From: an uncultured Acetatifactor sp.
GTDB taxonomy: Bacteria > Bacillota > Clostridia > Lachnospirales > Lachnospiraceae
Assembly: GCA_944384205.1 (NCBI GenBank)
Contig: CALWSL010000020.1
Span: 1 to 55,825, forward strand
DNA length: 55,825 nucleotides
Direction of reading: 5' to 3'
Position 1 is the stretch's first letter. Each line of letters opens with the position of its first letter. Shown here piece after piece: positions 25,295-33,770 of this stretch. The translations under genes were made by a program, and so were the position numbers. The notes under the pieces were generated by a model. It was not told the origin of the DNA. It saw only the letters and a list, made by a program, of their open reading frames with translations, and did not search any database.

Positions 25295-25494
25295 ACCGTT
25301 ACCCTCTCTTTCCAAATAGCTTTCACAGCTTGCTTAACCCTTACAGTATACCGCAAATCACCGCACAACGCAATGTTAAAGAATCGCTAATGTCCTGTAA
25401 ATAAATCGTTAAGAGAATCCTTTTTCTATTTTCTCAAGCTCCCAAAAACTTTATTATATAAATATAGTATATGTCAAAGAAAGGCGGTATTTTT

Positions 25495-25638
25495 ATGAGT
25501 CCCTTAATTTTAATTATTACGATAGTCGGCGGAGGAGTCGGACTTTTGTCAACCTTATTTTTAACCGTTAGCTTTCCTGCTGCTGTTATTTGGAAAATTT
25601 ATCGCAGAATCCGTTACTCCATTCCTTTAACCAAATAA
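25495..25638 (+). CDS. Small single-helix membrane protein (47 aa)
   Basis: Short plus-strand frame with ATG at 25495 and AAAGGCGG upstream; upstream is AT-rich (TATATAAATATAGTAT), which could be a promoter. The product begins MSPLILIITIVGGGVGLLST, has a long hydrophobic stretch, and ends with a basic tail IYRRIRYSIPLTK. Its stop ends one base before the stop of the convergent LRR gene. Size and shape fit regulatory or stress membrane microproteins; the function is unknown. Confidence 0.6.
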   Translation: MSPLILIITIVGGGVGLLSTLFLTVSFPAAVIWKIYRRIRYSIPLTK

Positions 25639-25639
25639 A

Positions 25640-26524
25640 TTACAGTTCAAGATTTGCGAAGAAATCTACAAAACCGATATGTTCCGCCTTGTAGCGCATA
25701 AAAAAGGCTTTCATTTCAGGGTAATCCTCTCCGATTTCTGAAATCAGACCATTGAAATTGTCTGCATTTACACAATCAAGCTGTGCAAACAACCGAAAAT
25801 ACCCGCTGTCATTGCCATGCTCTGAAAGGATTACCTGCCAGGTTTCTTCGCTTTCACATCCCTTGGTATGCGCTCTTAAATATGCTGTCAATTCGTCTTT
25901 CAAAGCCTCCTCAAGTCCCACGGGATATAACAGCCGAAGCAGCAAAAGACGCACCTTAACTTTTCTCTTCTCGCTCATAAAAGCATCCAAATCCGTACTT
26001 CCGTAATCCTCCTCCCCACAGAGAACCTGTCTGGAATACCCTTCGCTGTCCCCACCATGAAGCACAGTCAGCATTCTCGCATCCCATTTTGCCAGCCATT
26101 CATCACTTCCCGCTTCCATAATATCCAGCAGATAGCTGCTTTGCGGATGAATCGCTGCCGCCGCCAGAAGCGCCGCAACAGCTTCATTTTTCCCTTCTAT
26201 AGTAAGGAAACGCAATCTGCTGCATTCTAAAAATACAGACTTTCCAAAACGGATTTCTGCCCTCGGTAAAAAGACCTGTTCCAGCTTATCACAATAGGCA
26301 AACGCCCAGTCTCCGATTTCTGTGATACCCTTTGGAATCCATATTTTTCGCAGATTTTTCCTGCTTAAGAAGGCTTTCTTTGCAATATTTGTCACAGGAA
26401 GTCCGTCAATTTCCTCCGGAATCCGTATCTCACTGACAAGACCCTGTAGGCATGTAATCGTGATTTCATCATCATTTTTTATATAATACAGACTGCCGCC
26501 TGCAAGCTCCAACTCTCGTTCCAT
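25640..26524 (-). CDS. BspA-type leucine-rich-repeat protein
   Basis: 294 residues. The N-terminal half has LRR_5 (BspA/TpLRR) repeats: SEIRIPEEIDGLPVTNIAKKAF, NLRKIWIPKGITEIGDWAFAYC, KLEQVFLPRAEIRFGKSVF. The C-terminal half is alpha-helical and unlike known domains. There is no signal peptide, so it probably acts in the cytosol as a protein-binding scaffold rather than as a surface adhesin. It follows the MoxR ATPase by 13 bases and probably belongs with the MoxR/VWA pair. Confidence 0.82.
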   Translation of the reverse strand: MERELELAGGSLYYIKNDDEITITCLQGLVSEIRIPEEIDGLPVTNIAKKAFLSRKNLRKIWIPKGITEIGDWAFAYCDKLEQVFLPRAEIRFGKSVFLECSRLRFLTIEGKNEAVAALLAAAAIHPQSSYLLDIMEAGSDEWLAKWDARMLTVLHGGDSEGYSRQVLCGEEDYGSTDLDAFMSEKRKVKVRLLLLRLLYPVGLEEALKDELTAYLRAHTKGCESEETWQVILSEHGNDSGYFRLFAQLDCVNADNFNGLISEIGEDYPEMKAFFMRYKAEHIGFVDFFANLEL

Positions 26525-26537
26525 ATCATTTCCATTC

Positions 26538-28055
26538 TCATTCTAACTTTAACTCCGCAATCTGCGCCCTGATTTCATCCTGCCGCTCGCTGAGCATCAG
26601 CTCCTTATTGTGGCGCTGATAGTCAGGACAGCCGAAGGTGGCGATAAACTGCGCGCTGGCGCTTGCCACGGTAAGCTCCGTCACCAGTATCAGCATCTCA
26701 TTTCCCTCCCGAAAGGATTCCTCCGCAAATACAAACAAGGAATGCAGCTCCTCCTGCACTCTCTGGGTATCTTTTTTCATTTGGGAAACCTTTGCGTCAT
26801 ATTTTTTCTTCAAATAATCAAACGCTGCTTCGCCCTCCGCGATGCCTCCGACATACAGTTCCTTTCTGCTCTCTTCAAGAAAACGGATAACACTGCGGTG
26901 CCTCTTTCCGTCATCCGCAGAAAGGGAATTGGCTGTCTGCATGGATTCCAGAAGCTTTTTACGTCCTTCTGCCTGCCTGTCCAGCTGAGCAATCACCTGT
27001 TCCACTGACACGCCCTGCCCGGCATCCCTGATTACCTTCAACGGATTTCGCAAATCAGATAAAAACGCTGCCTGCTCCATGACTTCCTTCATATCCGCCT
27101 GCACCCTGTCAAGCAGCATACCCAAAAGGGACAATCTCTCATCAAAAGCTGCTGCCTTTGCACGGGCAATCGCCTGCACCGAAGCCTTTCCTTCCAGAAT
27201 TTCCCCGATACGATAATCTCTTTTATATTTATTGTACAAATCATAATAAGCGGTAAATTCCTTAACCACTCTGTCATTATGGATGTACTGACCTACCAGG
27301 GTTTCCTCCACTGCAAGCTCCTCTTCCTCATAGAGATACAGCATCTGGGACAAGTCTTCCCAGCCTCTTGCCGTGACATAGCTGCGTCCTTTGGGTGTCA
27401 TTTCCATACAATAAAAATGCTCTTTCTTCAAATCCAGGTAATTGACAATCGCATTGTGAACCCGATGCTCCGCTGCATACTCTTTCCAAGTGCGGTAATC
27501 CGGCTCCACTTCCAACACCTTCAAACGGTCATACGTAACCACGTCAAATTCCCGCACAGATTTGTTGTATTCCGGCGGATTACCCGCTGTGACAACCACC
27601 CAGCCCTCCGGTACGCTGTGCCGCCCGAACACCTTATACTGTAAAAATTGCAGCATGGACGGCGCAAGCGTCTCGGACACACAGTTAATCTCATCCAGAA
27701 AAAGGATTCCTTCCCGCTTGCCGCTCGCTTCCATGGTGTCATAGATTGCGGCGATAATCTCGCTCATCGTGTACTCCGACACGCTTACCTCCTGCCCGCC
27801 GTAATTTTTCTTCGTTATAAAAGGAAGTCCTAGCGCGGACTGGCGGGTATGGTGGGTCATGGAATAGGATACCAGCGCAATATCAAGTTCCTGCGCAATC
27901 TGCTCCATAATGGCAGTCTTGCCGATTCCCGGCGCTCCCAGCAGAAAAATCGGGCGCTGTCTGACCACCGGCACCCTGTACTCGCCAAACTCGTCTTTTT
28001 TCAAATATAAATGAATGGAATTTTTGATATATTCCTTTGCCTGCTTCATGTTCAT
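26538..28055 (-). CDS. MoxR-family AAA+ ATPase
   Basis: 505 residues from the ATG at 28055, placed 9 bases after AAAGGAG in the upstream gene's tail; the next ATG two codons on is possible. Walker A is LGAPGIGKTAIME, Walker B ILFLDEINCVSE, sensor VVTAGNPPEYN. The C-terminal half is helical and coiled. MoxR ATPases work as chaperones with VWA-domain partners to activate or insert cofactors into target proteins; the VWA partner is the gene immediately upstream (28060-29334). The target is not apparent. Confidence 0.88.
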   Translation of the reverse strand: MNMKQAKEYIKNSIHLYLKKDEFGEYRVPVVRQRPIFLLGAPGIGKTAIMEQIAQELDIALVSYSMTHHTRQSALGLPFITKKNYGGQEVSVSEYTMSEIIAAIYDTMEASGKREGILFLDEINCVSETLAPSMLQFLQYKVFGRHSVPEGWVVVTAGNPPEYNKSVREFDVVTYDRLKVLEVEPDYRTWKEYAAEHRVHNAIVNYLDLKKEHFYCMEMTPKGRSYVTARGWEDLSQMLYLYEEEELAVEETLVGQYIHNDRVVKEFTAYYDLYNKYKRDYRIGEILEGKASVQAIARAKAAAFDERLSLLGMLLDRVQADMKEVMEQAAFLSDLRNPLKVIRDAGQGVSVEQVIAQLDRQAEGRKKLLESMQTANSLSADDGKRHRSVIRFLEESRKELYVGGIAEGEAAFDYLKKKYDAKVSQMKKDTQRVQEELHSLFVFAEESFREGNEMLILVTELTVASASAQFIATFGCPDYQRHNKELMLSERQDEIRAQIAELKLE

Positions 28056-28059
28056 GCCG

Positions 28060-29334
28060 TCATTCTCCTTTATCCAGCTCATCGCTTTCCAGAATCACCT
28101 TCATGCTCCAGACCGGCACGGGCGCTCTGTTCTCATCCTCATCCAAAAAAGCGAATATTACATCATAATCCGGCATCCGCTCCGGATAGATGCCATAGCC
28201 GTCCGTAAAATAAATCAGTCCTTTCAGATTTTCAAATTCTCCCTGCCGTTTCAGTTCCTCCACATAATCGAATACCGGTCTGAAATCCGTGGCACCGAAA
28301 CCATTTAATTTTCCATACTGCATAAAGGTCTCAAATTCTTCCTCGTTGGTAATTTTGGTATCACTCTGCACCTGATGGTCGCACTGAATAATATGCACAT
28401 TTACCTTATGGAAAAAATTCTCCGAGGCTTTCAGTATCCCATAGGTTTTCTGCAGAAAAGCCTTTACAAGGGGACCCCTGCAGGATGCCGAGGTGTCAAG
28501 GGCAATCACAAATTCCCGCACCTTGTTGACTTCTTTATATTCCAGCGGCTCTATCAGAGGCAGGTTTCCGTAACACATAAGTCCGTAGGTATAATAAATA
28601 TAATCAAACTCCTCGTCATTTACGGTAATATCCTCTCCCATCACCGTAAACCTGCGCAGTATTTCGCCGTAATCATAACGCCCTCTGGTGGTTTCCTCCA
28701 GATTCTTTTCCAGACTCTCCGCCCCCGCCTTCGGCTTCGTAAAGGCTTTGATATCCGTTTTCACCCGCTCGCTGATTTTCTTCCACTGCTCCCGGGTCAG
28801 CTCCGGCTTTTCGCTCTGTGTCCAAAGCGCATGGGAATCCTTATAAAACAGATGCTTCAGTTCTTCCCTTTCATTTGCTGTAAGGGGATTCTGCTTCAGA
28901 TATCGGTAAATGCGCTCCGCCGTCAGCGTACCTATATCCTCCCGCAGTACCTTCAATTTTCTAACAGCATCCGCATCCTGCTCCATGACTGCCCCCGGAA
29001 ACTGCATGTCCAAAATCACATTCTCCACCGCGATGTCCGCCGCCAAATCCCAGTTTTCCTTCTCCAATTTATCATACTGAAACCCGTGGGAAAAAATACA
29101 ATGTAACAGCATATGCAGATAGCATCGTGTAATGCTTTTCGGCTCCTTCTCATAGCTTTTCAACACAAAAACGGGATCATAAAAACAATTCTCGCCGTCT
29201 GTCGCCATACAGCCGCTGCCTTTTTCTTCTCTCAGGGTAAGGCGTGATAATGCCGTGTCAAAAAAACGCAGATGTATCAGTATATCATCGTGTGCCAATG
29301 TTAGAATTTGCTTGGAAAGTGTACTGATTTTCAC
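28060..29334 (-). CDS. DUF2201-type protein with VWA-like domain
   Basis: 424 residues. The N-terminal half resembles a putative metallopeptidase (DUF2201) with a histidine-rich HMLLHCIFSH; the usual Glu of HExxH is replaced by Met, so hydrolase activity is doubtful. The C-terminal half is a VWA-like fold with a MIDAS motif in ALDTSASCRG and further Asp at GLIYFTDGYG. Its stop is 4 bases from the MoxR start, and the ribosome site of MoxR lies in its last codons, so the two are translationally coupled. Confidence 0.85.
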   Translation of the reverse strand: MKISTLSKQILTLAHDDILIHLRFFDTALSRLTLREEKGSGCMATDGENCFYDPVFVLKSYEKEPKSITRCYLHMLLHCIFSHGFQYDKLEKENWDLAADIAVENVILDMQFPGAVMEQDADAVRKLKVLREDIGTLTAERIYRYLKQNPLTANEREELKHLFYKDSHALWTQSEKPELTREQWKKISERVKTDIKAFTKPKAGAESLEKNLEETTRGRYDYGEILRRFTVMGEDITVNDEEFDYIYYTYGLMCYGNLPLIEPLEYKEVNKVREFVIALDTSASCRGPLVKAFLQKTYGILKASENFFHKVNVHIIQCDHQVQSDTKITNEEEFETFMQYGKLNGFGATDFRPVFDYVEELKRQGEFENLKGLIYFTDGYGIYPERMPDYDVIFAFLDEDENRAPVPVWSMKVILESDELDKGE

Positions 29335-29338
29335 CGTC

Positions 29339-30301
29339 TTAGTATCCCGCCTCTTTCATCTGTTTGCTGAAATCCTCTTCCGATAAATTGATATATTTAG
29401 CCGCATCCTCTAATTTCAGTAGTCCACTCTGTACCAATGAGAAAAGAGTTCTGAATGTGCCTTCCTGTATTCCTTTTTGTATTCCTTGCTGTTCCACACC
29501 ATCACTGTAATTACACATTTGCGATACCTCCGTTTCTAATTCCTTCGTCATTACCATTCCAAAATCATTCACAAGAATCTCTTTCTTCCGCGCTATATCT
29601 AATTTCGATGATAACAATACCGACAACAACTCCGTAATCCCCGAAGAACCATCTTCCTTAGGCGCTCCGAGACATAGCATGATTACTGTCAACAAGTCGT
29701 AATTTTTGATTGCTTCTTTCATTTTTCCCACTACATTTGTTTCCGTTATACTATACTTTGTGATACTATGCTGTTTCTTTTTCGGTGGATTGATACAAAT
29801 CCAGATAGAATACACTTTTTTAATCTTTCCATACTGTGCACCCTCAAATTCCGTTCCATATTGCCCGGAAATCATGCGACAACAGTAATATATCCCCCTT
29901 CTTATCAAAGAATAACCCGGATAGAAATTATTCTGCGCTTCCACATTCATCAATAATGTAATATATTCTCCATTTGACGGTAAAATTGCCCGAAATCGGA
30001 TATCAAAATACACCGTGCCCTCCGTTATCGTCTTGTCTACGGTGTCCTCTCCATGAATACACATTTCTGCCCCGCCATCGCTGACATCTCTGTGCACCGC
30101 TGTCTGTGCAATCACAGGAATTCCTTCCATATACCGTTCCGCTATTTCATTTACATCCAAATCACGGTATTCCTCCACCACATTCTTCATAATCCACGCC
30201 AAAATAATTTTATTGGCTAACAGCTTTTTGCATTCTTCATCAAGAATTGTCTTTTTATCAGCAGTCTTAAGTATTTCTGCCATAATTGTCTCTTGTGCCA
30301 T
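29339..30301 (-). CDS. PD-(D/E)XK nuclease-family (Rpn-like) protein
   Basis: 320 residues from the ATG at 30301 behind GGAGGAAT. The nuclease core is VYFDIRFRAILP (Asp) followed by LLMNVEAQNNFYPGYSLIRRGIYY (Glu-x-Gln), as in the Rpn/transposase-derived PD-(D/E)XK family. Near the C-terminus, GVEQQGIQKGIQEG is a short repeat typical of these proteins. Family members promote recombination-like DNA cleavage or are domesticated defence genes; no transposon ends are seen. It ends 4 bases before the DUF2201 gene, so it heads this operon. Confidence 0.85.
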   Translation of the reverse strand: MAQETIMAEILKTADKKTILDEECKKLLANKIILAWIMKNVVEEYRDLDVNEIAERYMEGIPVIAQTAVHRDVSDGGAEMCIHGEDTVDKTITEGTVYFDIRFRAILPSNGEYITLLMNVEAQNNFYPGYSLIRRGIYYCCRMISGQYGTEFEGAQYGKIKKVYSIWICINPPKKKQHSITKYSITETNVVGKMKEAIKNYDLLTVIMLCLGAPKEDGSSGITELLSVLLSSKLDIARKKEILVNDFGMVMTKELETEVSQMCNYSDGVEQQGIQKGIQEGTFRTLFSLVQSGLLKLEDAAKYINLSEEDFSKQMKEAGY

Positions 30302-30586
30302 ATTCCTCCTTCCGCAGAAGAAATACAACACACTATACTCTCCTGCTTTATTTCATTGACATTGGGATTTTAAAAGCAGGATTTCAAAAGAATAGAATTA
30401 TATCAATTCCAAAGATACAGTTTGTCTGCAAAACAGGCTTATAGCCCATAGAAATCTTTTGCTTTTGTCTAATACTAACACATTATGCACGGAATATCAA
30501 CTATTTTTTATCTGAAGAGTTCTTTTTTTACAACGAATAACATGATATAATAAATTTACTTCTTGAACCGGGAAAGGAATGGACAG

Positions 30587-31762
30587 ATGAACGAATATTT
30601 TGTGGAACGACTAAATGCCGGAGACTACGACGAACTACTGCATTTCATGAATACTGTATATAACATACCATCCGGCAAAAGCTTTGAAAGCGAACTGCCC
30701 AAAATGTGGCGGCGCACCGATGAAGCCATGGGGAAACATATCGCCATCCGAATCGATGGTAAAATCGCCGCTACGGTGGGCATATATCCGCTGCCCATAA
30801 TCATTGCCGGACAGAAAGTTCTGTTTTCTACTGTGGGAAATGTGGGAACACTGCCCGAATTTCGCAATCTGGGGCTGATGAAAACATTGATGAATGCTGC
30901 CATGAAGGAGTTAGAAACCATTGGGGCAGATGCCTCCCGCCTGGGCGGAGAGCGTCAAAGATATAACCGGTACGGTTATGAAACAGCGGGGATGTCCTTC
31001 CGTTACCGCCTGACCAAAAAAAATATTATAAGCTATTATGACGGCACAATTTCCGGCGAACGCCTTCCTCGAACAGCATTACGCTTTCGTTCCGTAAAAC
31101 GTAATGATACGGAGACGCTGAAAACCTTACAGGCGCTCCAACAGCAGGGACTGATGTACATGCTCCGCGGAAATGAAACGGACTTTTTTGATACAGCCTG
31201 CTCCTGGGGAATGCAGCTCTGGGAAGCAATAGATGAAGCCGGAAACATTGTGGGATATCTGTCTGCTTCCGCAGACGCCGCCACCATCGGCGAGCAATAT
31301 GCCCTTACCCCCGGGCTTCTCTACTCCATGCTGTTAAGCTGGTTGGAGCTACACAAAACAGACGAACTTCATCTTTTGACCTCACCTCACGATACTGCGC
31401 TTAATCAACACCTGAATAAGCTCTGCGAGGAATGCAAAATTGAACCTTCGTCCAACTTCAAAATCATTCATTGGGATAAAGTAGTTGACGCTTTGCTGAA
31501 GCTGAAATGCTCTCTCGCAAAATTACCGAAAGGCTCCCTGAATGTGGGAATTAAAGGATACGGCACTCTGCATCTGGAAGGCGATTGCTGCGTCCGCACC
31601 GATTGCAAAGAAGATTTGATGCTGGATCAGCTTACTGCTACCAGGTTTCTGTTCGGACCCCAATCCCCCGAACAATACCTGGAAATTCCTGAACCTGTTC
31701 GCGGCTATTGCTCCGCATTGCTTCCTCTTCCATTGGGCTGGAATAATCAGGAGCGTGTGTAA
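30587..31762 (+). CDS. Eis-like GNAT acetyltransferase
   Basis: 391 residues, ATG at 30587 with AAAGGAATGG upstream; an earlier frame start at 30563 lacks a good site. An N-terminal GNAT domain (GNVGTLPEFRNLGLMKTLMNAA, acetyl-CoA pyrophosphate loop, and RLGGERQRYNRYGYE) is followed by a second GNAT-like region and a C-terminal SCP2-like sterol-carrier domain, the three-domain plan of Eis. Eis-type enzymes acetylate amines, including aminoglycosides in mycobacteria; no substrate is implied here. It ends in a terminator ahead of convergent spoIIID. Confidence 0.88.
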   Translation: MNEYFVERLNAGDYDELLHFMNTVYNIPSGKSFESELPKMWRRTDEAMGKHIAIRIDGKIAATVGIYPLPIIIAGQKVLFSTVGNVGTLPEFRNLGLMKTLMNAAMKELETIGADASRLGGERQRYNRYGYETAGMSFRYRLTKKNIISYYDGTISGERLPRTALRFRSVKRNDTETLKTLQALQQQGLMYMLRGNETDFFDTACSWGMQLWEAIDEAGNIVGYLSASADAATIGEQYALTPGLLYSMLLSWLELHKTDELHLLTSPHDTALNQHLNKLCEECKIEPSSNFKIIHWDKVVDALLKLKCSLAKLPKGSLNVGIKGYGTLHLEGDCCVRTDCKEDLMLDQLTATRFLFGPQSPEQYLEIPEPVRGYCSALLPLPLGWNNQERV

Positions 31763-31768
31763 TCTGCA

Positions 31769-31807
31769 AAGAGACTTTGGTTTTCTGCCAAAGTCTCTTC
31801 CTGTTTT
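31769..31807 (+). terminator. Terminator of the Eis-like gene
   Basis: GAGACTTTGG (31771-31780) pairs with CCAAAGTCTC (31788-31797), then TTCCTGTTTTTT. It directly abuts the end of convergent spoIIID. Confidence 0.9.
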
Positions 31808-32065
31808 TTAACTCTGATGTAAATGTAAATACTTCTCTCTCGTTGCCAGTCCGCCACGGATATGCCGCTCCGATTTATTTACATCCAAAACGCTTCTCGC
31901 CTGTTTGGCGAGAGCAGGATTGATCTGCATTAATCTGTCAGTGACATCCTTATGTACTGTGCTTTTGCTCACCCCAAATGCCTTTGCTGTCTGTCTTACC
32001 GTGGCATTATTTTCAATAATATAATTGGCGATACCTATGGCACGCTCTTCAATATAATCCTTCAA
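31808..32065 (-). CDS. spoIIID: Sporulation transcription regulator SpoIIID
   Basis: Mother-cell DNA-binding protein that reprograms sigma-E genes during sporulation. 85 residues, with the helix-turn-helix in TVRQTAKAFGVSKSTVHKDVTDRL and the conserved basic end RHIRGGLATREKY. The start is a TTG at 32065, 7 bases after a GAGGGG Shine-Dalgarno. That site lies in the arm of a 15-bp dyad that also holds a sigma-E-like promoter (32073-32122). It shows the organism can sporulate. Confidence 0.96.
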   Translation of the reverse strand: MKDYIEERAIGIANYIIENNATVRQTAKAFGVSKSTVHKDVTDRLMQINPALAKQARSVLDVNKSERHIRGGLATREKYLHLHQS

Positions 32066-32072
32066 AGGAAAT

Positions 32073-32122
32073 CCCCTCAGAATACTTTTTTACATTGTAT
32101 GAAGTATTCTGAGGGGTTATGA
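32073..32122 (-). promoter_or_regulatory. Sigma-E-like promoter and SD-sequestering hairpin of spoIIID
   Basis: CCCCTCAGAATACTT (32073-32087) and AAGTATTCTGAGGGG (32102-32116) form a perfect 15-bp stem. The right-hand arm, read on the minus strand, contains the spoIIID ribosome site GAGGGG. On the minus strand TCATA (32118-32122), 16 bases, then CATACAAT (32094-32101) matches the sigma-E -35/-10 pattern. Transcripts starting about 7 bases later would lack the left arm; transcripts from further upstream would fold and hide the ribosome site. Confidence 0.7.
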
Positions 32123-32241
32123 CTGACTATTTCTATAACCTTATTTGTTTATTTTTTATAAGGTTATTGTTTATATACATTTATCAACGCTGTATTTTCA
32201 CTTTTAATCACAATTCAATATTTTATTATATAAATTTACCA

Positions 32242-32270
32242 TTGTAAAACCTGACTTGAAATGGTATAAT
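32242..32270 (+). promoter_or_regulatory. Sigma-A promoter of toxin-antitoxin pair
   Basis: TTGTAA (32242-32247), 17-bp spacer, TATAAT (32265-32270), 33 bases upstream of the antitoxin ATG. Confidence 0.75.
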
Positions 32271-32302
32271 AATCACGTCAATCTAGGAAGGAGGTGCCAT
32301 CA

Positions 32303-32458
32303 ATGGAAACCGCTCTTAATTATTCCCAGGACGAACTTATAAAAATGGAAATTCGCAATTTCGTAAATGACGGATTACAAGACGTATATAACAATAATCT
32401 CCTGGATTTCAACGCTACCTTTGATGAACTCGAAAAAAGGTATGATGCCATTGAATAA
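32303..32458 (+). CDS. Putative antitoxin of type II module (51 aa)
   Basis: ATG at 32303 with GGAAGGAGGTG upstream. A small acidic protein: METALNYSQDELIKMEIRNF, then an acidic helix ending DELEKRYDAIE. It overlaps the toxin start by 17 bases, the usual order and coupling for RelB/ParD-type antitoxins. It lacks a recognisable ribbon-helix-helix, so assignment rests on size, order and partner. Confidence 0.7.
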   Translation: METALNYSQDELIKMEIRNFVNDGLQDVYNNNLLDFNATFDELEKRYDAIE

Positions 32459-32768
32459 ATACCATATTAATCTTACATTTAAGGCAAAACAAGACCTTAT
32501 CGATATTGGCGATTATATCACCTACACTTTATGCCAGCCCGAAATTTCAAAAAACCTTATGAAAGGTCTACGGAAATCCATATCACAATTACAATCTTTC
32601 CCTTACAAATTTCCCCTCGTACAAGATAATATATTACATAATAAAGGAATTCGCTGTCTACCCTACAAGAATTACTATATTTTTTATAAAATCTTAGAAG
32701 CTACACATACTATTATTGTGTTAAGAGTCGGTTATAAACATAGAAATTGGGGAGACATACTGCACTGA
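32442..32768 (+). CDS. RelE/ParE-family toxin (108 aa)
   Basis: Start at the ATG at 32442 (or 32445), overlapping the antitoxin end. The RelE/ParE fold is visible in YHINLTFKAKQDLIDIGDYI, RKSISQLQSFPYKFPLV, GIRCLPYKNYYIFYKI and the C-terminal VLRVGYKHRNWGDIL. ParE members poison gyrase and RelE members cleave mRNA on ribosomes; the IFYKI and R-x-G-Y-K-HR ending is common to YoeB/ParE-like proteins. Which activity cannot be stated. The pair has its own promoter and sits between core genes, as solitary modules do. Confidence 0.85.
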   Translation: MMPLNKYHINLTFKAKQDLIDIGDYITYTLCQPEISKNLMKGLRKSISQLQSFPYKFPLVQDNILHNKGIRCLPYKNYYIFYKILEATHTIIVLRVGYKHRNWGDILH

Positions 32769-32813
32769 TTGATATCTCCCCAAATCCATAAACAAACTTT
32801 TCTTGTATCCTCT

Positions 32814-32975
32814 CTACCGCTTCCGGTTAATCGGACCAATGCCCTCTTCCCTCACATTATGCTGCTGGTTCTGATTCTCCGGCTTTGCCTTCTGCGTGAT
32901 GGAATTGAACTTGTTCAGGGATTTCTGCTCATTTATCTGCTCCTGTTTTTTGTGGTCAAATTTCTGCTCGCTCAT
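32814..32975 (-). CDS. Small hydrophilic protein (53 aa)
   Basis: Minus-strand frame, ATG at 32975 after GGAGG. MSEQKFDHKKQEQINEQKSL then a Gln/Asn/Lys-rich region ending EEGIGPINRKR. No hydrophobic segment. High Gln/Asn and lack of structure suggest a spore-core or disordered protein; it is not an alpha/beta SASP (no EIAxELG-type segment). Unrecognised otherwise. It is convergent with the toxin gene, 45 bases away. Confidence 0.6.
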   Translation of the reverse strand: MSEQKFDHKKQEQINEQKSLNKFNSITQKAKPENQNQQHNVREEGIGPINRKR

Positions 32976-33143
32976 ATCTGCCTCCATTGAATATATTTAT
33001 GCAAATCCAGGATTTTCCTATGCAATATACAGCCTAGAAAACACTGCATCTGCATTGCCTCAATAGGAGTATCCGCAAAATTTATTACTCTATTCAACCT
33101 CTGCCGGTAACTTCCCGGACTTCCAGCAATGCTTTCGTGTTTT

Positions 33144-33692
33144 CTACTCCTCTCCCACCAGCTTCACCACCGTCATATCGTGATGAACCGCTTTCAGAAA
33201 GGGACCGAACACATCCGCCACCCGCAGCTTCAAACTGGACGTATTGACACAGGGATGGCAGCCGAAATACTCACCCTTCAGCACATCCTCGTCCACAAGC
33301 AGTCTCACCGCATTATCCCTGTCATTGATAAGCCCCATGATACTGACAGAGCCGGGCGTAATATCAAGATACTTTTCCATATCCTCCGCATCCGCAAAGG
33401 ACAGTCTTGCACTGCCAATCTGATGGGACAGCTCCTTTGTCTTAAAAGTCTTGTCCCCCGGTATCATCAGCAGATAAAAATCTGTTTTCTGCCTGTTGCA
33501 AAGAAATAAATTCTTACAGATTACCGCATCATTCAGCGTCCTGTCAATCTCCTCACAGGCTTCCATGGTAAATGCCGCCTCGTGGTCGATTCTCCAATAT
33601 TCGATTCCCAATGAATCCAACAAATCATAGGTTCTGCTTTCTTTCTCCAGCCGTCCCTCATTCGTGAACGGTCTTCCTTTTACCAGCTCCAT
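33144..33692 (-). CDS. YbaK/ProX-type aminoacyl-tRNA deacylase
   Basis: 182 residues from the ATG at 33692; another in-frame ATG at 33704 is possible. The YbaK/aa-tRNA-synthetase-associated fold shows as YWRIDHEAAFTMEACEEID, the Lys in VICKNLFLCNRQKTDFYLLMIPGDK and the GSVSIMGLINDRDNAVRLLVDEDVL segment. Stand-alone ProX proteins hydrolyse mischarged Ala-tRNA(Pro). The C-terminal FGCHPCVNTSSLKL is also typical of that group. Monocistronic by appearance. Confidence 0.92.
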   Translation of the reverse strand: MELVKGRPFTNEGRLEKESRTYDLLDSLGIEYWRIDHEAAFTMEACEEIDRTLNDAVICKNLFLCNRQKTDFYLLMIPGDKTFKTKELSHQIGSARLSFADAEDMEKYLDITPGSVSIMGLINDRDNAVRLLVDEDVLKGEYFGCHPCVNTSSLKLRVADVFGPFLKAVHHDMTVVKLVGEE

Positions 33693-33770
33693 CACTTCGC
33701 CCATCCTTCCTATCGTCTGCAATCTTAGCGCTTATTTTAACACATTCTGCTTTCACACACAACAGAATGG

